Shown: positions 1 through 6,609 of the stretch, piece by piece
Layout of the letters: each line of letters opens with the position of its first letter
Numbering within the stretch: the stretch's first letter is position 1
Assembly (NCBI GenBank): GCA_903898725.1
Contig: CAIUGQ010000084.1
Location: forward strand, 1 to 8,368
Origin: an uncultured Burkholderiales bacterium
GTDB lineage: Bacteria; Pseudomonadota; Gammaproteobacteria; Burkholderiales; Burkholderiaceae_E
Direction of reading: 5' to 3'
Length of the DNA stretch: 8,368 bases
Notes under the pieces: generated by a model
Told to the model about the DNA's origin: nothing
Seen by the model: only the letters and a program-made list of their open reading frames with translations
Database searches by the model: none
Translations under genes and position numbers: made by a program

Positions 1-1778
1 GGGGCCACGTTCTCGACGACGACGCCCTTGACCCAGGCCACCTCCTCGGGCGTCTCGATGTGGTTCAGGCCGAGGTGATCGCCCTGGCCGATGTTGGTCA
101 CGACGCCGACCTTGCACCGATCGAAGCCCAGGCCCTCGCGGAGGATCCCGCCCCGCGCGGTCTCGAAGACGGCGGCCTGCACGTCCGGGTGCATCAGCAC
201 GTTGCGTGCGCTCTTCGGGCCGCTGCAGTCGCCGCTGTCGGTCTGCACGCCGTCGACGTAGACCCCGTCGGTGTTGGTCATGCCGACCTTCAGCCCCGAG
301 CTGGCGAGCAGGTGGGTCACCAGCCGCACCGTGGTCGTCTTGCCGTTGGTGCCGGTGACCGCGACGGTCGGCACGCGCCCGTCGCCGCCGCCCGGATACA
401 GCGTGCCGACGATCGCCTCGCCGAGCGGGCGCGGCGAGCCGTACGAGGGCGCCAGGTGCATCCGCAGGCCCGGGGCGGCGTTGACCTCGACGATGCCGCC
501 GCCCTGCTCCTCGAGCGGGCGCGACACCGTGCGGCACACCACGTCGACGCCGCAGATGTGCAGACCGATCATCCGCGCCGCCTCGACGGCGCGCGCCGCG
601 ACCTCGGGGTGGACGTCGTCGGTCACGTCGGTCGCCGCGCCGCCGGTGCTCAGGTTCGCGTTGTTGCGCAGCACCACCTTGCGGCCGGCCTCGGGCACCG
701 AATCGGCGGCGAGGTCCTGCAGCGCGAGGCGCGCGATCGCGATCGCATCGAGCCGGATCCGGGTGAGCGGCGTCGCATGGCCGTCGCCCCGGCGCGGGTC
801 GCGGTTGACCGCGTCGACCAGCTCGCTGACGGTGTGGCGTCCGTCGCCGATCACCTGCGGCGGATCGCGCCGCGCCGCGGCCACCAGGCGTCCGTCGACC
901 ACGAGCAGCCGGTAGTCGTCGCCGGGAATGTAGCGCTCGACGATCACGTCGCCGCTGATCTCGTAGGCCGCCTCCCACGCGGCCTCCAGCTGTTCGCGGG
1001 TCTGCACGTCGACCGTGACGCCGCGTCCCTGGCTGCCGTCACGCGGCTTGACCACCGCCGGCGAATCGAGCGACTGCATGATCTTCCAGGCGTCCTCGAG
1101 CTCGTCGACCGAACCGCCGCCGGGCACCGGCACGCCGATCGACTCGAGCAGTCGCTTGGTCAGTTCCTTGTCCTGGGCGATCGATTCGGCGATCGCGCTG
1201 GTCGCGTCGACCTCGGCCGCCTGGATGCGCCGCTGGTGCACGCCCCAGCCGAACTGCACGAGGCTGCCATCGGTGAGCCGGCGGAACGGGATGCCGCGGG
1301 CGACGCCGGCCTGCACGATCGCGCCGGTCGACGGCCCGAGCCGGATGTCCTCGTCGAGCTCCTGGAGCCTGGCGATCGCGGCGGCACTGTCGAAGGGGGC
1401 GTCGGCGCGCGCGGCCTCGAGCAGTGCGGTCGCGGTCTCCAGCGCGAGGCGCCCGACCGCCTCCTGCGAATACTCGAACACCACGCGGGTGATCCCCGGT
1501 TCGCGGGTGCCGAGTTCGCGGACAAAGGCGACCGGGCAGCCCGCCTGCGCCTGCAGCGTCAGCGCCGCCTGCGCGAGCGCGCGCGGCACCGACATCGGCT
1601 CACCGGTCGCGGTGCGAAGGGGCGGCAGCGCGGGCAGCCGGGCCAGCAGGCGTGCCTCCAGGCCTTCGATCCGGTCGATCGACGTCTCGTCGGCGGTGAA
1701 TCCGACGACCGCCTCGATCGCGGTGTGGCGGGTCCACACGTTCGGGCCGCGCAGCGCGCGCACTCGGTTGATGTCCAT
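1..1778 (-). CDS. cphA: Cyanophycin synthetase CphA, Mur-active paralogue (3' end outside window)
   Basis: Makes cyanophycin (multi-L-arginyl-poly-L-aspartate) from Asp, Arg and ATP in the cytoplasm. The window holds residues 1-592; the family is usually about 850-900 residues, so the last third is missing. It opens MDINRVRALRGPNVW, the usual CphA start; ATG 1778 is chosen because no ATG or GTG lies in frame just upstream. The N domain covers about residues 1-160. The ATP-grasp domain follows (AVVKPRDGSQGRGV with K244; VERYIPGDDYRLLVV; EVNAAPGLRMH at 431-441). The Mur-ligase-like domain has an intact P-loop, GTNGKTTT at 476-483 with K480, then ETARGGILREGL (539-550) and NIGQGDHLG (562-570). 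Two oddities: the N-domain HxxEH primer-making motif is replaced by RALAQ (66-70), and the usual DGNHGRGV loop reads DGSQGRGV (247-254). It lies 59 bases after the upstream paralogue on the same strand, so co-transcription is likely. No Shine-Dalgarno is visible. Family very sure; activity inferred. Confidence 0.95.
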   Translation of the reverse strand, partial: MDINRVRALRGPNVWTRHTAIEAVVGFTADETSIDRIEGLEARLLARLPALPPLRTATGEPMSVPRALAQAALTLQAQAGCPVAFVRELGTREPGITRVVFEYSQEAVGRLALETATALLEAARADAPFDSAAAIARLQELDEDIRLGPSTGAIVQAGVARGIPFRRLTDGSLVQFGWGVHQRRIQAAEVDATSAIAESIAQDKELTKRLLESIGVPVPGGGSVDELEDAWKIMQSLDSPAVVKPRDGSQGRGVTVDVQTREQLEAAWEAAYEISGDVIVERYIPGDDYRLLVVDGRLVAAARRDPPQVIGDGRHTVSELVDAVNRDPRRGDGHATPLTRIRLDAIAIARLALQDLAADSVPEAGRKVVLRNNANLSTGGAATDVTDDVHPEVAARAVEAARMIGLHICGVDVVCRTVSRPLEEQGGGIVEVNAAPGLRMHLAPSYGSPRPLGEAIVGTLYPGGGDGRVPTVAVTGTNGKTTTVRLVTHLLASSGLKVGMTNTDGVYVDGVQTDSGDCSGPKSARNVLMHPDVQAAVFETARGGILREGLGFDRCKVGVVTNIGQGDHLGLNHIETPEEVAWVKGVVVENVA

Positions 1779-1837
1779 GGATACCGGGGGATGTGTCCGC
1801 GGCGGCGTTGCGGCCGGCCGCGAGGGAGGAAGGGGCG
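1779..1837 (-). other. Short gap between cphA' and cphA
   Basis: 59 bases separate the cphA' stop from the cphA start. The gap contains a 12-bp GC-only palindrome, GCGGCCGGCCGC (1810-1821), but no terminator-like hairpin with a U-run, no convincing promoter and no Shine-Dalgarno before ATG 1778. This supports one transcript for both genes. The gap is too short to hide the Mur C-terminal domain that cphA' lacks, so that truncation is not explained by a simple frameshift. Confidence 0.5.
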
Positions 1838-4018
1838 TCAGTTCGACGCGGTGTGGGCCACTCGGGCGGCGCGGCCGCGCGTCGCCTGCGAGGCGTGGTA
1901 CGACTCGATCCCGGTGCGGATCGCCTCGGGCGTGAAGCTCAGCGCCCAGGCCACCGCGGCCGCAGGCAGCAGGGCGTCGGCGTCGCCCGCAGCCATCAGC
2001 CCAGCGAGGACGATCTCCTCGCGGCTGTCGGCCAGCACCAGGTCTCGGCCCCGTGCGAACGCCGCGCGCCGACCCGTTCCGCGGTGCGCGACGATCGTCG
2101 GAGCCGTCCCGTCGCGGCCGTACAGGATGACGTGCCCGTCGCACAGGCGCCCCATGTCGGCGACCTGCTCGTCGTCGGCGTTGAGCACCGCCGTGCCCTC
2201 GGGCAGCACGACGTCGACCTGGGTCCGGAGCACGCCCCACATCGGATCGCCGGCCTCGATGCGCAGGTCCTCGAAGGCCGCCTCGCGGTCGAGCGAGGTC
2301 ACCACGCCGACCAGGCAGCGGTCGTAGGCGAGTCCTTCCGCGGCCATCACGCGCGGCGGGTTCTCGAAGACCGCCGCCTCGACGCTGCGATTCATCAGCA
2401 GACCGCGTGCCGCGTCCCAGCTGGTGCTGTCCTCGGTGCGGATCGTGCGGGTGCCGACGGTCAGGCCGTCGCGCGTCGCGACGCCCAGGCGCTTGCCGGT
2501 GGCGCGCAGCAGGTGCGCGACGAGGCGGGCGACCGCGGTCGTGCCGTGATGGCCGGCGATGCCGACGACCGGGATCCGGCCCGCGTCGCCGGGCGGGAAC
2601 AGATGGTCGACGATGGCGCCGCCGACCGGCTGCGGCGAGCCCTCGGCGGGCTTCAGGTGCATCAGCAGGCCGGGGCCCGCGTTGACCTCGACGACCGCGC
2701 CCGCCTGCTCGGAGAGCGGTCGGGACACGTCTTCCGCGACCAGGTCGATGCCGGCGATGTCGAGTCCGACGACACGGGCGGCGAGCGCGACCAGCTTCGC
2801 AGTCGAGGGATGGACCTCCGCGGTGCAGTCGATCGCGACGTTGCCGTTGCGCTGGATCAGCACGCGCTGCCCCTCGGGCAGCACGGAGCCGGCCTCCAGG
2901 CCCTGGCGGGCGAGCTCGAGGCGTGCGGCGGTGTCGATCTTCACCGGGTTCAGCGGCGAGTCTTCGGCCGCACCGCGCAGCGGGCTGGAGTTGAGCTGCG
3001 AGTCGATCAGCTGCTGGATCGTCTGGCGGCCGTCGCCCACGACGAAGGCCAGGTCGCCGCGGGCGGCCGCGACCATCCGGCCGGCGACGACCAGCAGCCG
3101 GTGCTCGTAGCCGCGGATGAAGCGCTCGACCAGCACGCCGGAGCCTTCCTCGAGTGCGGTGGCATATGCGGCCTCGACCTCGTCGCCGCTCATCAGGTTC
3201 GTGCAGACACCGCGACCGTGGTTGCCGTCGTACGGCTTGACCACGACCGGAAAGCCGAGCGACTCCGCGACATCGCGCGCCTGCGCGGCGCTGCGCACGA
3301 ACTCGCCTTCGGGAACGGGGACCCCGACCGAGGCCAGCAACTGCTTCGTCAGGTCCTTGTCCTTCGAGATGCCCTCGGCGATCGCGCTGGTGCGGTCCGT
3401 CTCGGCCGTCCAGATGCGCCGCTGGTTCGCGCCGTGGCCGAGCTGCACGAGGTTGCCCTCGTTGAGGCGGGTGATCGGGATCCGACGCTGCTCGGCCGCC
3501 TCGACGATGCAGGCGGTGCTCGGCCCGAGCCACAGCCGATCGACCATCCGGCGCAGCCGCTTCATCGTGGCCGCCATGTCGTAGGCGCGGTCCTCGATCG
3601 CCGCGAGCAGCAACTCGCGGGCTTCCTGGAGGGCGGCGCGTGCGATGTCGTCCTGGTAGGCGCTGACGACCACCTTGTAGACGCCGCGCGTCGAGGTCTC
3701 GCGAGCCTTGCCGAACCCGCCGGGCATGCCGGCCATGTTCTGCAGTTCCAGCGTGACGTGCTCCATGATGTGGCAGGGCCAGGTGCCTTCCTGGAGGCGT
3801 CGGACGAATCCGCCGGGCTCACCGTAGCTGCAGCGGTGTTCGGCCAGGTTCGGCACCCAGGCGACCAGCCGATCGACGAACCCGGGGAGGGTGTTGGACG
3901 GGTAGTCCTCCAGCTCGCCGATGTCCACCAGGGCCTCGATCACCTGCGGGTAGGTCCACCGATTGGGGCCGCGCAGCGTTCGGATCTCGAGGATCCGGAT
4001 GTCTCCGGGAGATTTCAT
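1838..4018 (-). CDS. cphA: Cyanophycin synthetase paralogue CphA' with degenerate, truncated Mur domain
   Basis: A 726-residue homologue of the next gene and first of the pair. ATG 4018 gives MKSPGDIRILEIRTLRGPNRW, a normal family start; the open frame continues upstream to 4363 but that part looks noncoding. The N domain carries HIMEH at 83-87, matching the HxxEH metallopeptidase-like site that trims cyanophycin into primers in characterised CphA1. The ATP-grasp domain looks complete: K261, DGNHGRGV (264-271), VERFIRGYEHRLLVV, EVNAGPGLLMH (444-454). The Mur domain is eroded: the P-loop reads GHHGTTA (489-495) with Thr493 where Lys is expected, ARGGI has become PPRVM (554-558), and NIGQGDHLG has become a SLDREAAFE-type segment. 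LNADD (612-616) survives. The protein ends just after the Mur central domain, about 150 residues short, so the Mur C-terminal domain is absent. It should not ligate Arg by itself; it may add Asp, act on beta-Asp-Arg as CphA2 does, or make primers. Family sure, role inferred. Confidence 0.93.
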   Translation of the reverse strand: MKSPGDIRILEIRTLRGPNRWTYPQVIEALVDIGELEDYPSNTLPGFVDRLVAWVPNLAEHRCSYGEPGGFVRRLQEGTWPCHIMEHVTLELQNMAGMPGGFGKARETSTRGVYKVVVSAYQDDIARAALQEARELLLAAIEDRAYDMAATMKRLRRMVDRLWLGPSTACIVEAAEQRRIPITRLNEGNLVQLGHGANQRRIWTAETDRTSAIAEGISKDKDLTKQLLASVGVPVPEGEFVRSAAQARDVAESLGFPVVVKPYDGNHGRGVCTNLMSGDEVEAAYATALEEGSGVLVERFIRGYEHRLLVVAGRMVAAARGDLAFVVGDGRQTIQQLIDSQLNSSPLRGAAEDSPLNPVKIDTAARLELARQGLEAGSVLPEGQRVLIQRNGNVAIDCTAEVHPSTAKLVALAARVVGLDIAGIDLVAEDVSRPLSEQAGAVVEVNAGPGLLMHLKPAEGSPQPVGGAIVDHLFPPGDAGRIPVVGIAGHHGTTAVARLVAHLLRATGKRLGVATRDGLTVGTRTIRTEDSTSWDAARGLLMNRSVEAAVFENPPRVMAAEGLAYDRCLVGVVTSLDREAAFEDLRIEAGDPMWGVLRTQVDVVLPEGTAVLNADDEQVADMGRLCDGHVILYGRDGTAPTIVAHRGTGRRAAFARGRDLVLADSREEIVLAGLMAAGDADALLPAAAVAWALSFTPEAIRTGIESYHASQATRGRAARVAHTASN

Positions 4019-4166
4019 GTGGGTGAGGGCGGGGTGGTGGGCGCCGGCGGCGCACGGGGCGGACGGTCGGGCAGGATGGCCCGGACCGGATGATGCCGGT
4101 CGATGCTCACCGTTGAACGTGCCGTGTGGCATCCGGTTGACGGTGCCCGCGTCGCCCTTCGGATTG

Positions 4167-4218
4167 CCGCGGCGCGAAACGGGTCGCGGCCCGGGATGCG
4201 GTACCCTTCGCGCCGCGG
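4167..4218. repeat. 12-bp perfect inverted repeat forming a long hairpin
   Basis: CCGCGGCGCGAA at 4167-4178 is the exact reverse complement of TTCGCGCCGCGG at 4207-4218. After a 2-base bulge (4179-4180) the stem continues with GGGT (4181-4184) pairing ACCC (4203-4206). Transcribed from either strand it would fold into a strong stem. There is no following U-run, so it is not a standard terminator. It could be an operator, a leader-RNA structure, or a barrier between the divergent units. Confidence 0.65.
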
Positions 4219-4226
4219 TGTCGTCT

Positions 4227-4255
4227 TCGGACGGGGCCGCGCGGCGGCCGTCCGA
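4227..4255. repeat. 8-bp inverted repeat in the divergent region
   Basis: TCGGACGG (4227-4234) is the exact reverse complement of CCGTCCGA (4248-4255), with 13 bases between. An alternative inner hairpin pairs GGCCGC (4235-4240) with GCGGCC (4244-4249) over a 3-base loop. The two folds use overlapping bases and are mutually exclusive. Role unknown; chance is possible at this GC content. Confidence 0.45.
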
Positions 4256-4282
4256 TACCCCTGATCTCATCAGGGTTGTCGA
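4252..4282 (-). promoter_or_regulatory. Possible leftward promoter with a dyad centred in a 19-bp spacer
   Basis: On the minus strand, TCGACA (4282-4277; 5 of 6 bases match a -35) is followed after 19 bases by TATCGG (4257-4252; a weak -10). The spacer holds a perfect dyad, CCCTGAT / ATCAGGG (4259-4265 and 4269-4275), exactly centred with one flanking base each side. A dyad within an over-long 19-bp spacer is the layout of MerR-family promoters. The -10 is poor and the start site would lie about 225 bases from the cphA' ATG, so this is tentative. The same dyad is 27 bases before the transporter ATG and could act as an operator there. Confidence 0.3.
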
Positions 4283-4302
4283 TCCGGTCGCCGGTTGACC
4301 CC

Positions 4303-6609
4303 ATGGAGACGAACGCACCCACCCAGCCGCCGACCGCGCCAGACAGCGCGGTGCCCGAGGCATGGCGCGCCGCGGTGCGCGACCGGCTCGTCTCCGGCGA
4401 GCGGGTGCTCGCCGCCCTGGAGATCGACCTCGACTCGCGGCTGCGCTTTGGCGACGGCCTGCTGCTGGTCACCGATCGGCGGGTCAGTGCCCGGGCGCCG
4501 GGCGCGACCGCCTGGAGCGACTGGCCGCTGCGCGACGACCTGCTGCTTCGCAAGCGCGATCACGCGGGCGTGGGCACGATGGAACTGGTCGACGGGGCCC
4601 GGCGCCTCGATCACTGGTGCTTCACCCTCGGTCGCGACACCTCGGCCCAGCGCCTGCTCGAGGCACTCGAGCTCGCGCAGACATCGCGCACGAGCGGCAC
4701 CGCCGCGCCGTTTCCGCCCCCGCGCTGCACCCGCTGCCAGGCCGTGCTGCCGGCGCCCGGTGCCGACTGCACGGCCTGTGCGCCTGTGCCCGTCGAGGCG
4801 CCGCCGTCGACCTGGGTGCTGTTCCGCCTGTGGCGATTCGCGCGCCCGTATCGCGGGCAGCTGCTGCTCGGGTTCCTGCTGACCGTGGCCGCGACCGCAG
4901 CGACGCTCGTGCCGCCCTACCTGACCATGCCGCTGATGGATCAGGTGCTGATCCCCTACCAGAAGGGCGTTCCGATCGAACCCGAGACGGTCGGCATGTA
5001 CCTGCTCGGGCTGTTCGGTGCGGCGATGGTCGCCTGGATACTGGGCTGGGCGCGCACCTACACGCTGGCGCTGGTCAGCGAGCGGATGGGGGCCGACCTG
5101 CGCACCCAGACGTACGAGCACCTGCTGGGGCTGTCGCTGCAGTACTTCGGCGGCAAGCGCACCGGCGACCTGATGGCGAGGATCGGTGCCGAGACCGACC
5201 GGATCAACCTGTTCCTGTCGCTGCACCTGCTGGACTTCGCGACCGATCTGCTGATGATCGTGATGACCGCGGTGATCCTGGCCTCGATCGATCCGTGGCT
5301 CGCGCTCGTCACGCTGCTGCCGCTGCCGCTGATCGCATGGCTGATCCACCTGGTGCGAGACCGGCTGCGCACCGGCTTCGAGAAGGTCGATCGCATCTGG
5401 GCCGAGGTCACCAGCGTGCTGGCCGACACCATCCCCGGCATCCGCGTCGTCAAGGCGTTCGCGCAGGAGAGCCGGGAGGCCGAGCGCTTCCGCGAGGCGA
5501 ACCGGCACAACCTCGCCGTCAACGACCGCGTGAACCGCGTCTGGTCGCTGTTCTCGCCGACGGTCACGCTGATGACCGAGATCGGGCTGCTGATCGTCTG
5601 GGGCTTCGGCATCTGGCAGATCGCCAGCGACCGCATCTCGGTGGGCGTGCTGACCGCGTTCCTCGCGTACATCGGGCGCTTCTACCTGCGGCTCGACTCG
5701 ATGAGCCGGATCGTCTCGTTCACGCAGAAGGCCGCCGCCGGTGCCAAGCGGATCTTCGACATCCTGGACCACGTCTCGAGCGTGCCGGAGCCGGCGAACC
5801 CGGTGATGCTGCCCAAGGTCGAAGGGCGGATCCAGATCGAGGGTGCGGCGTTCCGCTACGGCAACCGCGCGATCATCCGCGGCATCGACCTCGACATCGC
5901 CCCGGGCGAGATGATCGGGCTGGTCGGCCACAGCGGCTCGGGCAAGAGCACGCTGGTGAACCTGATCTGCCGCTTCTACGACGTCACCGACGGGACGATC
6001 CGCATCGACGGGATCGACGTGCGATCGGTGCCGGTCGCGCAGTTCCGCCGGCACATCGGGCTGGTGCTCCAGGAGCCGTTCCTCTTCTTCGGCACGATCG
6101 CCGAGAACATCGCATACGGCAAGCCGGATGCCACGCGCGCCGAGATCGTCGCCGCCGCCCGCGCCGCGCACGCGCACGACTTCATCCTGCGGCTGCCGCA
6201 CGCCTACGACTCGCTGGTCGGCGAACGCGGGCAGGCGCTGTCGGGCGGCGAGCGCCAGCGGATCTCGATCGCCCGTGCGCTCCTGATCGATCCGCGGATC
6301 CTGATCCTCGACGAGGCGACCTCGGCGGTCGACACCGAGACGGAGAAGGAGATCCAGAAGGCGCTCGACAACCTCGTCCAGGGCCGCACGACCATCGCCA
6401 TCGCCCACCGGCTGTCGACGCTGCGCAAGGCGAACCGACTGGTGGTGCTCGATCGCGGGCAGGTCGTCGAGGTGGGCGACCACGAGACGCTGATGGCGCG
6501 CGAGGGCGCGTACTTCCGCCTCTACCAGGCCCAGGTGCGCCAGGGCGACGAGAGCGAGAATGCATCGCGGCACAAGGTCTGGCGCGACGACGAGGACACC
6601 GATGGCTGA
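4303..6609 (+). CDS. ABC exporter, fused permease-ATPase, with PH-like and zinc-ribbon N-terminal extension
   Basis: A 768-residue ABCB-type half-transporter, expected to dimerise in the inner membrane. Residues 1-20 are Pro/Thr-rich. Residues about 20-130 look like a bacterial PH-like fold, with LLLVTDRRVSA in the middle and a closing helix (TSAQRLLEALELA). A zinc-ribbon pattern CX2CX10CX2C follows (C142, C145, C156, C159). Membrane segments lie near 187-210, 230-255, 307-352 (two) and 416-461 (two). The ATPase starts near 506: Walker A GHSGSGKST (542-550), Q-loop Q590, signature LSGGE (646-650), Walker B ILILDE (666-671), H-loop H702; every catalytic residue is present. The tail is acidic. 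ATG 4303 is preferred over an in-frame TTG at 4276, which falls at the edge of an inverted repeat; neither has a clear Shine-Dalgarno. It diverges from the cyanophycin synthetase genes and overlaps a DUF1854 gene, matching the transporter I know as cyanophycin-metabolism-associated. Substrate unknown; beta-Asp-Arg, arginine or a lipid are all possible. Confidence 0.93.
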   Translation: METNAPTQPPTAPDSAVPEAWRAAVRDRLVSGERVLAALEIDLDSRLRFGDGLLLVTDRRVSARAPGATAWSDWPLRDDLLLRKRDHAGVGTMELVDGARRLDHWCFTLGRDTSAQRLLEALELAQTSRTSGTAAPFPPPRCTRCQAVLPAPGADCTACAPVPVEAPPSTWVLFRLWRFARPYRGQLLLGFLLTVAATAATLVPPYLTMPLMDQVLIPYQKGVPIEPETVGMYLLGLFGAAMVAWILGWARTYTLALVSERMGADLRTQTYEHLLGLSLQYFGGKRTGDLMARIGAETDRINLFLSLHLLDFATDLLMIVMTAVILASIDPWLALVTLLPLPLIAWLIHLVRDRLRTGFEKVDRIWAEVTSVLADTIPGIRVVKAFAQESREAERFREANRHNLAVNDRVNRVWSLFSPTVTLMTEIGLLIVWGFGIWQIASDRISVGVLTAFLAYIGRFYLRLDSMSRIVSFTQKAAAGAKRIFDILDHVSSVPEPANPVMLPKVEGRIQIEGAAFRYGNRAIIRGIDLDIAPGEMIGLVGHSGSGKSTLVNLICRFYDVTDGTIRIDGIDVRSVPVAQFRRHIGLVLQEPFLFFGTIAENIAYGKPDATRAEIVAAARAAHAHDFILRLPHAYDSLVGERGQALSGGERQRISIARALLIDPRILILDEATSAVDTETEKEIQKALDNLVQGRTTIAIAHRLSTLRKANRLVVLDRGQVVEVGDHETLMAREGAYFRLYQAQVRQGDESENASRHKVWRDDEDTDG
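6592..6596 (+). promoter_or_regulatory. Shine-Dalgarno GAGGA for the DUF1854 gene
   Basis: GAGGA lies inside the transporter's last codons, 5 bases before ATG 6602. It is the only clear ribosome binding site among the five gene starts in the window, and it decides the DUF1854 start over the upstream in-frame ATG at 6560. Confidence 0.6.

Larger units (their letters stand above)
4019..4302. promoter_or_regulatory. Divergent intergenic control region between cphA' and the ABC transporter
   Basis: 284 bases lie between the ATG of the leftward cphA' and the ATG of the rightward transporter, so both divergent promoters should lie here. Three inverted repeats crowd the transporter side (4167-4275); the cphA' side (4019-4130) shows no strong repeat. 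A rightward TTGACG at 4137-4142 resembles a -35 box, but the sequence 17 bases on (CGGATT) is a poor -10. A leftward TCGACA / TATCGG pair is listed separately. The long open frame crossing this stretch on the minus strand has the Arg/Pro/Gly-rich composition of noncoding high-GC DNA. Confidence 0.6.

Noticed and set aside
1779..1900. Frameshift separating a hidden Mur C-terminal domain from cphA'
   Set aside because: Only 59 bases separate the two genes, and no Mur C-terminal motif is visible in any frame there; the truncation looks genuine.
60..2327. 755-codon open frame on the plus strand opposite cphA and the end of cphA'
   Set aside because: Rich in Arg, Asp, His and Ala with no recognisable domain; it is the antisense shadow of clearly homologous cyanophycin synthetase genes in GC-rich DNA.
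1793..4093. 766-codon open frame on the plus strand opposite cphA'
   Set aside because: Antisense to a gene with strong family similarity over its whole length; composition typical of a GC shadow.
4127..4141. Sigma-54-like site (TGGCAT ... TTGA)
   Set aside because: The spacing is one base short and the -12 GC is GA, so both invariant requirements fail.
4276..4302. TTG start for the transporter 27 bases upstream of ATG 4303
   Set aside because: No spaced Shine-Dalgarno, and it abuts an inverted repeat; ATG 4303 is simpler, though the first residues are not diagnostic.
4019..4363. N-terminal extension of cphA' up to base 4363
   Set aside because: The added residues are Arg/Pro/Gly-rich, cross the inverted repeats and overlap the transporter start; the family begins near MKSPGDIRILEI.
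6560..6601. Earlier in-frame ATG for DUF1854
   Set aside because: The extra residues lie inside the transporter's coding end and are low-complexity; ATG 6602 has a good ribosome binding site.
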